Below are positions 52,900 through 60,295 of a DNA stretch of 64,000 nt, piece after piece; positions within the stretch are counted from its first letter, which is position 1, and the number at the start of each line of letters is the position of its first letter. The stretch comes from Roseibium sp. (GTDB lineage Bacteria; Pseudomonadota; Alphaproteobacteria; Rhizobiales; Stappiaceae). The translations under genes and the position numbers were made by a program. Where the stretch lies: positions 62,001 through 126,000 of the forward strand of contig JAEPNV010000009.1 in NCBI GenBank assembly GCA_017643215.1. Direction: 5' to 3'. Below the pieces are notes generated by a model. The model was not told the origin of the DNA, searched no databases, and saw only the letters and a list, made by a program, of their open reading frames with translations.

Positions 52900-53761
52900 C
52901 GGTGTTGCGGGTGGGGTAAGACAGAACGAAATCCGTTCCAGGCATGTGAGGAAAGCCGCGGAAGTTGGCGGTGTTGCTGAATTTGTCGCGGCATGTGGCG
53001 AGGTGCTTGTCGCATCCGGCGGTCACCGTCAGGGCGGTGCCGGCGGCGAGGAGCGCGGGTGCCGCCTGCCACAAGTGCAGGAAGATCCGGCTCGCGGTCA
53101 CCCGATGTTCGGCGACCTCGCTTGCAAATCCGGCATGCGGACCGTCCAGAACGTGGCACCGGCCCCGGGTGAACCAGCCGGCGGCAAATCCTTCCAGACC
53201 GCTCACCTCGAGGCTGTCCGGCCGATCGGCGGCGATCACGCTCGCCGTTCCGGTGAAATTCGAACCGGACAGATCCACGCCGCAGCGGGCATCGCCGAGA
53301 TCCGCATCACAGGTCTTTTGAAAGACCCGTCCCCGCCGCGCCTCCAAAAGGTGGCTCAGGCCCCTCAGTTCGGCCCGAAAGGCCTGGCCGGTGCGGGTGA
53401 CCTCGCCGATGATCGCGCGGCGCAGGAGAACGGCCTGACCGGGCTCTGCCCAGTTGACCCGGTAGACCTTGACGGCGGCATTGTCCCACAGGCCGGCCGC
53501 CAGGTCGTCCGGGGACAGGGCCGGGCCGTCGAGCCGGCCTTCCACATCGCCGCCACCAGCCGCAAATCCCGGTCCATCGCTCATGGCGCTGAGCGTCAGG
53601 CCGTTTTCCGGCCGGCACGTCACGCTGTCGACCGCAAGCGGGCGGTCGTGATCGGTGAAACCACGTGTCTCGCCGTCGGTGCGGGTCACCAGCCAGCAGG
53701 TGGCCAGCGTGGTAACCGCGCCGGCCAGGTGAGCGGCCAAAGTTGGCGGCAGGGTTTTCAT
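52868..53761 (-). CDS. GTA baseplate hub protein (gp13, DUF2163/phage BR0599 family)
   Basis: The 297-residue product has the DUF2163 N-terminal domain (LPPTLAAHLAGAVTTLATCWLVTRTDGETRGFTDHDRPL) and the BR0599 C-terminal domain with conserved cysteines (CDADLGDARCGVDLSG, CDKHLATCRDKFSNTANFRGFPHMPG). Such cysteines bind an iron-sulfur cluster in related tail hub proteins. It forms the hub between tail tube and megatron. It follows gp12 by 35 bases. Confidence 0.95.
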   Translation of the reverse strand: MKTLPPTLAAHLAGAVTTLATCWLVTRTDGETRGFTDHDRPLAVDSVTCRPENGLTLSAMSDGPGFAAGGGDVEGRLDGPALSPDDLAAGLWDNAAVKVYRVNWAEPGQAVLLRRAIIGEVTRTGQAFRAELRGLSHLLEARRGRVFQKTCDADLGDARCGVDLSGSNFTGTASVIAADRPDSLEVSGLEGFAAGWFTRGRCHVLDGPHAGFASEVAEHRVTASRIFLHLWQAAPALLAAGTALTVTAGCDKHLATCRDKFSNTANFRGFPHMPGTDFVLSYPTRNTGENDGGPLVG

Positions 53762-53796
53762 GCGGGGATCCGAAACGCGAAGGTGATTTTGGCCGG

Positions 53797-54435
53797 TCAG
53801 TCGAGCCGGATCTCGACAAGCGGAATGGACGGAATGTCACCGGCCTGAAAATGGGTCAGGCTCACATCCAGCCGGTCGGTGTCGAACCGCACCGGCACAT
53901 CGAAGACACAGCCCGCGGTGACCGCCGCGCCGTTTGCCGGCGCTGACATGAAAACCACCTCGCCGGTCGCCGCATCGACGGTAAAATCGGGGCCGCTTGT
54001 TTGCTCCATGCCGTCGATGGCAACCCGAACGCTTGCCGCGACCGGCAACCGGATCGGGCGCGCATAGGCCGATGCGTCCGCCCCATAGGTCTTTGACAGC
54101 GCGAACCGATCCGCTAATCCGTCTCCGGTGCCAAGCACCTGGTTGTCCGGCGCCGGCGACCCGCCATCGGCGGCCGTGCTGTGGTCGACCGGATCGCGGA
54201 ACCGGAAGCCGGACAGGCGCCCGCGCGCGGTTTCAAACAAGGCCAGAACGGACCGCAGATCATCAACGGTGCGGATCCCGGTTGCCGCATCGTAACGCCG
54301 GCGGCTGTCCGCCCAGCGGGCGTTGCGCGCCTCATCGCCGCTCGCCAGCGCAACGATGTCGGTCAACCGTTCCGGGCCACCGGTCGCGCCAAAGGCCACC
54401 GACAGCGGAAACGCCTCATCCAAAAAGGAAATCAT
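53797..54435 (-). CDS. GTA distal tail protein (gp12, DUF2460)
   Basis: The 212-residue product follows DUF2460: FLDEAFPLSVAFGATGGPERLTDIVALASGDEARNARWADSRRRYDAATG, then LFETARGRLSGFRFRDPVDHST and VRFDTDRLDVSLTHFQAGDIPSIPLVEIRL at the end. It makes the distal tail ring that joins the tube to the baseplate. It is separated from gp11 by 373 bases that hold an antisense YdcH gene, an interruption of an otherwise gap-free gene order. Confidence 0.95.
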   Translation of the reverse strand: MISFLDEAFPLSVAFGATGGPERLTDIVALASGDEARNARWADSRRRYDAATGIRTVDDLRSVLALFETARGRLSGFRFRDPVDHSTAADGGSPAPDNQVLGTGDGLADRFALSKTYGADASAYARPIRLPVAASVRVAIDGMEQTSGPDFTVDAATGEVVFMSAPANGAAVTAGCVFDVPVRFDTDRLDVSLTHFQAGDIPSIPLVEIRLD

Positions 54436-54531
54436 GGGCCGCCTCGCGGGGAAGTTTTCTTCGATTGATCTGTCTCAAGGTGGCGCGCGGGTCGCATCGC
54501 CATGGTGTGCCTAGAAAAGGAGGCACCAACA

Positions 54532-54786
54532 ATGAGTCACGTTCCCCACGAACTGCACGAGGAATTTCCGGACAAGACGGACGCCATTCACGCCCTGAAA
54601 TTGTCCGACGCGCATTTCGCCCGGCTTTTTGACGAATATCACACCATCAATCGGGAGATTCACCGCGTCGAGGCGGAAATCGAGCCGACATCCGACGCGG
54701 TTCTGGAGGATTTCAAGAAGAAGCGGCTGCACCTGAAAGACCAGATCGCGGCCATGCTGGCCGCCACCGAAAACACCGGCTCCTGA
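54532..54786 (+). CDS. YdcH/DUF465-family small coiled-coil protein
   Basis: The ATG at 54532, after a strong AAAGGAGG Shine-Dalgarno, gives 84 residues: HELHEEFPDKTDAIHALKLSDAHFARLFDEYHTINREIHRVEAEIEPTSDAVLEDFKKKRLHLKDQIAAML, the DUF465 helical hairpin. It is on the plus strand within the minus-strand GTA cluster, between gp11 and gp12. DUF465 proteins are small cytoplasmic proteins of unknown role. It is not a known GTA component to my knowledge and would be transcribed against the cluster. Confidence 0.88.
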   Translation: MSHVPHELHEEFPDKTDAIHALKLSDAHFARLFDEYHTINREIHRVEAEIEPTSDAVLEDFKKKRLHLKDQIAAMLAATENTGS

Positions 54787-54808
54787 GCCCCTCCTTTTCA
54801 GGCCGGTG

Positions 54809-55393
54809 TTAGAGCCCGCGCCGTCCCCGTCCGACGGCGCGGGCCACGATCGCCGAAACCTGTGCTTCCGACCGCCGGAAACTCTCCACGTCACGCGCAT
54901 GCACCGTGATCTGAACCGGGGGCGTGGCGGGCGCCCCCGATCCGGCTTGAACGCCAAGCCGCCCGTTCGCATCGCGTGCCAGTGGCAACACGGCTTCAGC
55001 GCCAGCCTCCCCCATCAACCCGAGACCGGCCGAGTGGGAAAAGAGCGTCGGCGACCCGACAACGCCGCCTTTTGCAAAGGCCAGCGGCGTGCTTGTCAGC
55101 GCGGATTGAAGCGCGCTGCCGCCCGCCCCCGCGATCCCCGAAAACAACCCGTCAAGCGCTGACCCGGCCGCCGCCTCCAGCGGCCTGAGGGCCTGGTTCA
55201 CCAGCCGCGACGAGACGCTGAGTGCCATCTGCCGGAATACGGCGTTGAGCGCCTTGCCATCGACCAGCGCCGATTTCAGGCCGCGGCTCAATATGTCGGA
55301 AAAGCCCTGCGCCGTGCGGGTGATGTCCTCCATCTGCCGTTGAAACGCCGCCAGGTCCGGCAGCTCAAACGCATTGTCGGCCGGATCGGTCAT
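54809..55393 (-). CDS. GTA tail tape measure protein (gp11)
   Basis: The 194-residue product begins MTDPADNAFELPDLAAFQRQMEDITRTAQGFSDILSRGLKSALVDGKALNAVFRQMALSVSSR, an amphipathic helix that fits a tape measure; a glycine/alanine-rich hydrophobic middle (LSALDGLFSGIAGAGGSALQ) and a basic end (AVGRGRRGL) follow. Its shortness fits the short GTA tail. Its ATG overlaps the chaperone stop (ATGA). Confidence 0.88.
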   Translation of the reverse strand: MTDPADNAFELPDLAAFQRQMEDITRTAQGFSDILSRGLKSALVDGKALNAVFRQMALSVSSRLVNQALRPLEAAAGSALDGLFSGIAGAGGSALQSALTSTPLAFAKGGVVGSPTLFSHSAGLGLMGEAGAEAVLPLARDANGRLGVQAGSGAPATPPVQITVHARDVESFRRSEAQVSAIVARAVGRGRRGL

Positions 55394-55614
55394 GTGCGAT
55401 GCTCCTTAAACGGTTCCAAATCGGGATGCGCCGCCATCATCTGCGCCATCGCCTGGCGAGAGAACAGAACGGCCGGATGGCCGATGCCGGCGGCGGCGCG
55501 CACTTCGCAAAGGGTCGCGGACCAGAACGCGGCCGGGGTCCATTTCAACTGGCTCAAGGCAAAGCGCATGATCTCCGGCCAGGGCAAAAAGCGGAGGGCG
55601 GCGTCCGGTCCCAT
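55390..55614 (-). CDS. GTA tail assembly chaperone (gp10.1-like, rcc01693/TIGR02216 type)
   Basis: The ATG at 55614 overlaps the stop of the upstream gp10 gene (TAATG) and gives 74 residues: FLPWPEIMRFALSQLKWTPAAFWSATLCEVRAAAGI, the signature of the small tail assembly chaperone found in GTAs. It presumably wraps the tape measure protein with gp10 before tail tube assembly. Too short to be picked up reliably without the context. Confidence 0.85.
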   Translation of the reverse strand: MGPDAALRFLPWPEIMRFALSQLKWTPAAFWSATLCEVRAAAGIGHPAVLFSRQAMAQMMAAHPDLEPFKEHRT

Positions 55615-55988
55615 TAAGGGTTTGCGGCGGACGTTCCGGCCTCCGTGTCCCGGTCCGCGCGGCCGGTTTCGGTTGACGCAGGGTCGCCAAATGTCGCGCT
55701 CAAGAGATCGGAGGCAACGGCGGCAAATCCCGCCGCTCCCGCCGGCGCGGTCATGATGGCGACCTGTTCGTCGCTGACTTCGTGCCCAGCCCCGCGCAGT
55801 CCCGCGCCCAGGATCTTGATGATATCCCGCGCCGACAAGCGCCCGCTCGAAAACCGGGTCAAGAGCGCGGGCAGATCCTCGCACGCGAACGCGTCCTCCA
55901 GGTCCGCCAGAGCGCCGAGCGTCAGGACCAGCGTCCAGGTTCGCCCATCCAAGACCGCGGTGATTTCCCCGCGCAAACGATTGGCCAT
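55614..55988 (-). CDS. GTA gp10-family protein (tail chaperone)
   Basis: The ATG at 55988, after GGGGAG, gives 124 residues: MANRLRGEITAVLDGRTWTLVLTLGALADLEDAFACEDLPALLTRFSSGRLSARDIIKILGAGLRGAGHEVSDEQV. This is the GTA-gp10 pattern (tail tube domain-like start and DLEDAF helix). The C-terminal tail is polar and disordered (GDPASTETGRADRDTEAGTSAANP). It stands 14 bases after the major tail gene. Confidence 0.88.
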   Translation of the reverse strand: MANRLRGEITAVLDGRTWTLVLTLGALADLEDAFACEDLPALLTRFSSGRLSARDIIKILGAGLRGAGHEVSDEQVAIMTAPAGAAGFAAVASDLLSATFGDPASTETGRADRDTEAGTSAANP

Positions 55989-56002
55989 GGCTTTACTCCC
56001 CG

Positions 56003-56416
56003 TCATGCCGCCGTAAACGTCAATTCTCCGGCCGATTCCAGCGCCAGTTCAAAACTCACCTCGCCGTCATGCCGTCCGGCATATTCCAGCGCCGTCACTT
56101 GAAACGGGCCTTCCACGGTTCCGAAATCGGGAATCACCACCTGCCAGGGCCGGATCGCGCCGTCGAAAAACGTGCTGCGGACTTCCGCATCACTTGCCGC
56201 GTCCTTGAAGAGCCCCGATCCGGACAGGCTGGCCGCCCGGGTTCCCGCACCTTCGAGGAGCTCCCGCCAGCGGCCGGCGCTTTCGGGCGTGGTGACGTCA
56301 ACCGAGGCGGCGTTGAGGGAAATCCGCCGGGCCCGCAATCCGGCAACAGTGGTGAAGACACCGGTCCCGGCCGTATCAAGCTTTAGGAGTAAATCACGTC
56401 CGCGCTGTGCGCCCAT
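56003..56416 (-). CDS. GTA major tail protein (gp9, TP901-1 type)
   Basis: The 137-residue product follows the phage major tail protein family: GRDLLLKLDTAGTGVFTTVAGLRARRISLNAASVDVTTPESAGRWRELLEGAGTRAASLSGSGLF, then VVIPDFGTVEGPFQVTALEYAGRHDGEVSFELALESAGELTFTAA. It polymerises into the tail tube. It stands between the tail terminator gp8 (33-base gap) and gp10. Confidence 0.95.
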   Translation of the reverse strand: MGAQRGRDLLLKLDTAGTGVFTTVAGLRARRISLNAASVDVTTPESAGRWRELLEGAGTRAASLSGSGLFKDAASDAEVRSTFFDGAIRPWQVVIPDFGTVEGPFQVTALEYAGRHDGEVSFELALESAGELTFTAA

Positions 56417-56449
56417 TTCCGTCTCCGATGTTTTTCAAGTCGGCGCCGG

Positions 56450-56866
56450 TCAGGACACCGGTTCGGTCACGGCCCGCATGCCGCACACGGCCTCAAAGGT
56501 CCGCCCGTCCTTCAAGCGGCGGGAGCGGACCGATCCGATCGTCAGGTTGACCAGGCGATGCCCCGACAAGGCGACGGGCCCGTGCAGCAAAGCCTCCGCC
56601 GCCCGCCCGGCAGAGGCGGCCGCGGTGTCGCGGCTTTCGGCTTTTGAAAACACCGTCAGTTCCAGGTCATGCACCAGACCCTCGTCCGGCCCGCTCAGGA
56701 GCGGCCGGCTGTCCACCGGCCCAAGGACAAGATAGGGATCCGCCGCCCCCCGTTCCGGCGCATCGTGGAACCGGGCTCCGCCGAGCAGGCCGGTCAATGT
56801 TCCATCCGCTGACAGGCAGGCGAAAAATCCAGCCCTTAACGCGGTCTGCGCGGTTTCAAGACTCAT
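56450..56866 (-). CDS. GTA tail terminator protein (gp8, DUF3168)
   Basis: The ATG at 56866 gives 138 residues: MSLETAQTALRAGFFACLSADGTLTGLLGGARFHDAPERGAADPYLVLGPVDSRPLLSGPDEGLVHDLELTVFSKAESRDTA, the DUF3168 pattern. It caps the tail tube and joins it to the head. The start overlaps the gp7 stop (ATGA). Confidence 0.93.
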   Translation of the reverse strand: MSLETAQTALRAGFFACLSADGTLTGLLGGARFHDAPERGAADPYLVLGPVDSRPLLSGPDEGLVHDLELTVFSKAESRDTAAASAGRAAEALLHGPVALSGHRLVNLTIGSVRSRRLKDGRTFEAVCGMRAVTEPVS

Positions 56867-57183
56867 CGTTCTTCCTCCTCGCACAGACAAACGAGGGTGT
56901 GCCGGCGTCCGTCCGGATCGGCCGAGGCGAGAACCCGAAAGCGCCGCTGACCGGCGCGGATGTGCCAGCCGCCGATAACATCGTCCCGGTGCCGCAATCG
57001 GATGTCGTGGCTCGCAACGCCGTCCAGGCGCCCGCGCCGAAGCCGCTCGGTCTGGGTCAAAAGCCGGATCGCGGCGAAATCCGGCCCTGCGTCGAGGTAG
57101 ACGAGGGCCGCGCTGCCGTCAGCGTTCTGGGTGCGCACGGGCTGTTCAAGAACCACCGGCGTTGCGTAAGCGCCGGCGTTCAT
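56863..57183 (-). CDS. GTA head-tail stopper/adaptor (gp7)
   Basis: The ATG at 57183 gives 106 residues with a head-closure-like beta fold: VLEQPVRTQNADGSAALVYLDAGPDFAAIRLLTQTERLRRGRLDGVASHDIRLRHRDDVIGGWHIRAGQRRFRVLASADPDGRRHTLVCLCEEEER. The closing HTLVCLCEE is a typical ending of the GTA/SPP1-like head-tail joining family. It is ATGA-coupled on both sides. Confidence 0.9.
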   Translation of the reverse strand: MNAGAYATPVVLEQPVRTQNADGSAALVYLDAGPDFAAIRLLTQTERLRRGRLDGVASHDIRLRHRDDVIGGWHIRAGQRRFRVLASADPDGRRHTLVCLCEEEER

Positions 57184-57749
57184 AGCAGAGGCACCCGGAC
57201 GGTCGACAACAGCCGGTCGAGGCCATGCGGCAGGCTCGCCATCGCGGTGTCCATGCCCGCTTCCCGGTGCTCGAACCAATGCGCGGCCAACAGCCGGATC
57301 GCCTGCCGGTAGGAGGCGGGCACATCGCTTTCGGCCGCGCCATACCCGGCGGTGAAGTCGATCTCCACGCCGTTCAGCCCGGTAGAGGGCCCGCCCGCGC
57401 CCGGCTTGATCCTCAAACGAACGGGCTCACCGCCGCGTTCAAGTGTCCAGTCGCCGGCGTCGAGCGTCTGACCGATGCCGTCGCTTGCAAACACGGTGAT
57501 CTGATCGACGGACTGGACCGGCGCGACGGGCAGCTTCACGATGCGGCCATCAGACCAGGCGTCCAGATAAAGCCGCCAGGCCTGCGTGATCAGCGCGCGC
57601 CGCGTTGACCGCTCGACATGATGGCGTGCGGCGACCAAAAACTCGGTCAGGATCGCGTCCTCGTCAGGTCCGGTCAGGCGCAAATGGGCGCGCATATCCG
57701 CCACCGTCACCGGCTCGCCGGCCGGCGGTGTCACCACTATGGAAGTCAT
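57180..57749 (-). CDS. GTA head-tail connector (gp6, phiE125 gp8-like)
   Basis: The 189-residue product has the connector fold: VTVADMRAHLRLTGPDEDAILTEFLVAARHHVERSTRRALITQAWRLYLDAW, a middle with LPVAPVQSVDQITVF and a C-terminal helix VPASYRQAIRLLAAHWFEHREAG. It binds the portal/head vertex. It follows the capsid gene after a 288-base gap that carries a terminator, the longest true gap in the structural set other than the YdcH insertion. Confidence 0.93.
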   Translation of the reverse strand: MTSIVVTPPAGEPVTVADMRAHLRLTGPDEDAILTEFLVAARHHVERSTRRALITQAWRLYLDAWSDGRIVKLPVAPVQSVDQITVFASDGIGQTLDAGDWTLERGGEPVRLRIKPGAGGPSTGLNGVEIDFTAGYGAAESDVPASYRQAIRLLAAHWFEHREAGMDTAMASLPHGLDRLLSTVRVPLL

Positions 57750-57845
57750 GAAATCCTCAGGAGCATCGCCAGCGCCGCCGCGACAGAATTTGGCCCGGAC
57801 AGCATGGCGTCAATCAGATCGGACGGATCGTCCGCCCATTGCTCT

Positions 57846-57886
57846 TAAAAAAGAAGCGCCGGCATCCCTGATCGGAGTGCCGGCGC
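57846..57886 (-). terminator. Intrinsic terminator after the GTA capsid gene
   Basis: Read on the minus strand, GCGCCGGCA and TGCCGGCGC (57878-57886 and 57856-57864 on plus) form a 9-base GC-rich stem with a 13-base loop, followed at once by TTC and a run of six T. This has the full form of a rho-independent terminator and lies 152 bases downstream of the capsid stop, before gp6. It should reduce expression of the tail genes relative to the capsid. Confidence 0.75.
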
Positions 57887-58037
57887 AAGTCGGGGGAGGA
57901 TGGGTAAAGCTGCTCTCTCATCCTGCGGCCTTGGACCGGTGTTTTCTGCAAAACACCCGCCCCACCTAAAAGACCGCCGACACGCCAAAACGTGACGGTT
58001 TAGCCTTGCGCGAAAATCGATCCCGCACCACTGTCCT

Positions 58038-59357
58038 TTAGGCCGAGAAGACGAGCAGCTTAATCGCGTCGAAATCCTGAACGCCGCCGCCGACCCGTTT
58101 CGTCGTGTAAAACAGGACGTAGGGTTTTGCCGAATAGGGATCGCGCAACAGGCGGACCCCCAGCCGGTCGACGACCAGGTAGCCCCGCCGGAAATCTCCA
58201 AAGGCAATGGCCGGCGCGTCGATGCCGATATCCGGCATGTCCTCCGCCTCGGTGACCGGGAAGTTCATCAAGGTCGCCGCTCCGCCCGCGCTGGCCGGTG
58301 GCTGCCACAGGTAATTGCCGTCGGCGTCCTTGAGCTTGCGGATCGCGCCCTGCGTCTTCCGGTTCATGACGAAACGGGCGTTTTGGCGGTAGCCGCTTTT
58401 GAGCGTGTAGATGAGATCAATCAGGGTGTCGGACGGGGCAAGCGCGGGAAATCCGCCGGCCTCTCCGGTCGATACCGTGCCGAGCGATCCCCAGGTCCAG
58501 CTTGCTTCGGCAACCCGCGGCGCCGACAGGAACCCGGTCGGTTTGTTCACCCCGTCGCCGGAGACAAAGGCGGTGCCTTCCTGTTCGGCAAAGGCGGTCT
58601 CGACCTCCTCGGCGATCCAGGCGTCCATATCGACGGCCGCATCATCGAGAAGCGTCGCGGTCGCGGCGGGCATGGCATAAAGCTCCATCGCGGGAAAGGT
58701 CAGCTCAGCCAGCGTGGGCGCGGTTGTTTCCGGGCGCGCCGCCGTCTCGCCAACCCATCCCGATTGGGGACCGGAAATCGCAAACGGTTTTTTGTAGGTC
58801 GCCGCGGACACCTGCCGGGAGCCGGCGATGGCACGGATCGGCGAGACCTCCGCCAGCCGGCGCAGGATCTCCGTCTCCGTTTCCTCCGGCACCAAGTAGC
58901 CGCCGTCCGGATCGGAACCGGCCGACAGCGCCTTGATTTCCAGGGGCCGGAGATTGTGTTCCCGGCCAGAGCGCACATAAGCGTCGAACGCGGCCTTGTG
59001 TTCCAGGGCCTGCGTGCTTCCCTGGCGTCCAGCAGGCGCCCCGATCTCCGGGCGCCGCGCCTTCAGCGTCAGCGTGTCGAGCCGTTTCTTGGTGGCGTCG
59101 AGCGCCGCGTCGAGCCGGTCGAGCTTGTCCAGCGTGACCACATCGGCGCTGCCGCGCCGCTCGATCTCCGCCAGCCGCGCGTCGTTGACATCCCGGTAGG
59201 TTTCGAAGGTGCGGAAAAACGTCTCGAAGCTGCGCGCAACGTCCTCGCCTTCCGCGCCAGCGGCCGGCTCGGGGCTGTGAACGGCCCCGGGCGGAAGATC
59301 GGCCTTGATCTCGAACGGGGCCGGTTCGCCCCTATGTGCCGGATCGGTCAAAGGCAT
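58038..59357 (-). CDS. GTA major capsid protein (gp5, HK97 family)
   Basis: The 439-residue product has an N-terminal region of about 140 residues containing a coiled-coil scaffold segment (RSFETFFRTFETYRDVNDARLAEIERRG, DRLDAALDATKKRLDTL), which is normally cut off, then the HK97 fold beginning ALEHKAAFDAYVRSGRE with GGYLVPEETETEILRRLAEVSPIRAIA and ending near VGGGVQDFDAIKLLVFSA. It builds the head. A terminator follows it. Confidence 0.96.
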   Translation of the reverse strand: MPLTDPAHRGEPAPFEIKADLPPGAVHSPEPAAGAEGEDVARSFETFFRTFETYRDVNDARLAEIERRGSADVVTLDKLDRLDAALDATKKRLDTLTLKARRPEIGAPAGRQGSTQALEHKAAFDAYVRSGREHNLRPLEIKALSAGSDPDGGYLVPEETETEILRRLAEVSPIRAIAGSRQVSAATYKKPFAISGPQSGWVGETAARPETTAPTLAELTFPAMELYAMPAATATLLDDAAVDMDAWIAEEVETAFAEQEGTAFVSGDGVNKPTGFLSAPRVAEASWTWGSLGTVSTGEAGGFPALAPSDTLIDLIYTLKSGYRQNARFVMNRKTQGAIRKLKDADGNYLWQPPASAGGAATLMNFPVTEAEDMPDIGIDAPAIAFGDFRRGYLVVDRLGVRLLRDPYSAKPYVLFYTTKRVGGGVQDFDAIKLLVFSA

Positions 59358-59406
59358 GGCTCTTGTCCTTTCTGGATGGATCGCGTGATCAGGTTCAGAT
59401 TGTGTT

Positions 59407-59847
59407 TCAAATACTTACGGCGCCATTCGGCCGGACGATGCGCACCCGCGCCCCGTCCACTTGCGGGAAGGTCACCACCGACACCTCCCAAAGGTCGATA
59501 TCGCTCAATAGGCGCTCGGCGCCTTGCCGGGACTTTTGCGCGCGCCGGGCTTGAAAACCGATCGAAAGGCCCGAGACGGCGCCAGCATCAATCAATGCCG
59601 CCGCCTCCCGGCCGAGCGTGACACCCGGCAGCAGGCGGCCGATGACCCAAAGACCGCGCCGGTCCTCGCCGAGCCTTTCCCAACGGCCGATCGGCTGGGC
59701 CGGATCATGCTGCCACAACATGGCGATCCGGGCCGTGCCGCGGCTTTTCAGACTGGCGCGAAAGGCGCCGGGAAGGACCCGGTCACCAGACCGGTCGCGC
59801 ACGCCAAACAGGCTGGCATAACCGGCAATGACCGGCGCGGCGCTCAC
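59407..59847 (-). CDS. GTA prohead protease (gp4, HK97 family)
   Basis: The GTG at 59847, overlapping the upstream small gene (GTGA), gives 146 residues: VIAGYASLFGVRDRSGDRVLPGAFRASL, then IAMLWQHDPAQPIGRWERLGED with the catalytic histidine, and AVSGLSIGFQARRA with the serine nucleophile, and FPQVDGARVRIVRP. It cleaves the capsid scaffold region during head maturation. It precedes the capsid gene by 49 bases. Confidence 0.95.
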   Translation of the reverse strand: MSAAPVIAGYASLFGVRDRSGDRVLPGAFRASLKSRGTARIAMLWQHDPAQPIGRWERLGEDRRGLWVIGRLLPGVTLGREAAALIDAGAVSGLSIGFQARRAQKSRQGAERLLSDIDLWEVSVVTFPQVDGARVRIVRPNGAVSI

Positions 59848-60056
59848 GTCGGCGTCCGCCGGCCAGGGGAAGACCCGCGCATGGCGCCCCCGTCCTGACC
59901 TGACGCCAGAAGGGCGAACAGCAGCGCGGCAAAGTCGCGAAACACCGGTTTGTGATCCGCGCGGCCGGTGCTGGCCCTGGCCAGAAAGCCGGTACGGCCG
60001 GCGTTCTGGCGCGCGCCAACGGGCCCTGTCATCTGTTCGGGCATCCGATTTCTCAT
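59844..60056 (-). CDS. Small uncharacterised GTA-cluster protein, 70 residues
   Basis: The frame starts with an ATG that overlaps the upstream stop (ATGA at 60053-60056) and ends with a TGA that overlaps the protease GTG start (GTGA). Coupling on both sides supports real translation. The 70-residue product (MRNRMPEQMTGPVGARQNAGRTGFLARASTGRADHKPVFRDFAALLFALLASGQDGGAMRG) is basic with one short hydrophobic run, DFAALLFALLA. I recognise no family. It stands where RcGTA has the short gene 3.5. Confidence 0.6.
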   Translation of the reverse strand: MRNRMPEQMTGPVGARQNAGRTGFLARASTGRADHKPVFRDFAALLFALLASGQDGGAMRGSSPGRRTPT

Positions 60057-60295
60057 TGTCGATTTTTACCAGGTTCGTGAGTCGTTTGCGGCGGCCGGCT
60101 GAGACCGGACCGCAACCGGGTCAAGCGATGGTTGAGCTGGGCGATCTCGGCGACGAAGTCGGAAAACCGGCGATTGGACGTACTCAGTTCCCGCAGCAGC
60201 AGGAGCGCCAGCGCGGACGCGGACACGGCCCACAAGAACAGCGCCAGATGCGCCAGATCCCCCCGCTCCAGGACGGCCCGGGCAATGTCATCGGG
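60053..60295 (-). CDS. Small membrane protein of the GTA cluster, 80 residues
   Basis: The ATG at 60295 gives MPDDIARAVLERGDLAHLALFLWAVSASALALLLLRELSTSNRRFSDFVAEIAQLNHRLTRLRSGL, a single membrane helix followed by a short coiled coil and a basic tail. It overlaps the portal stop by eight bases and is ATGA-coupled to the 70-residue gene downstream. Its place between portal and protease matches the small g3.5-like gene of other GTAs. Role unknown; a membrane-linked assembly or lysis role would be inference. Confidence 0.7.
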   Translation of the reverse strand, partial: PDDIARAVLERGDLAHLALFLWAVSASALALLLLRELSTSNRRFSDFVAEIAQLNHRLTRLRSGLSRPPQTTHEPGKNRQ

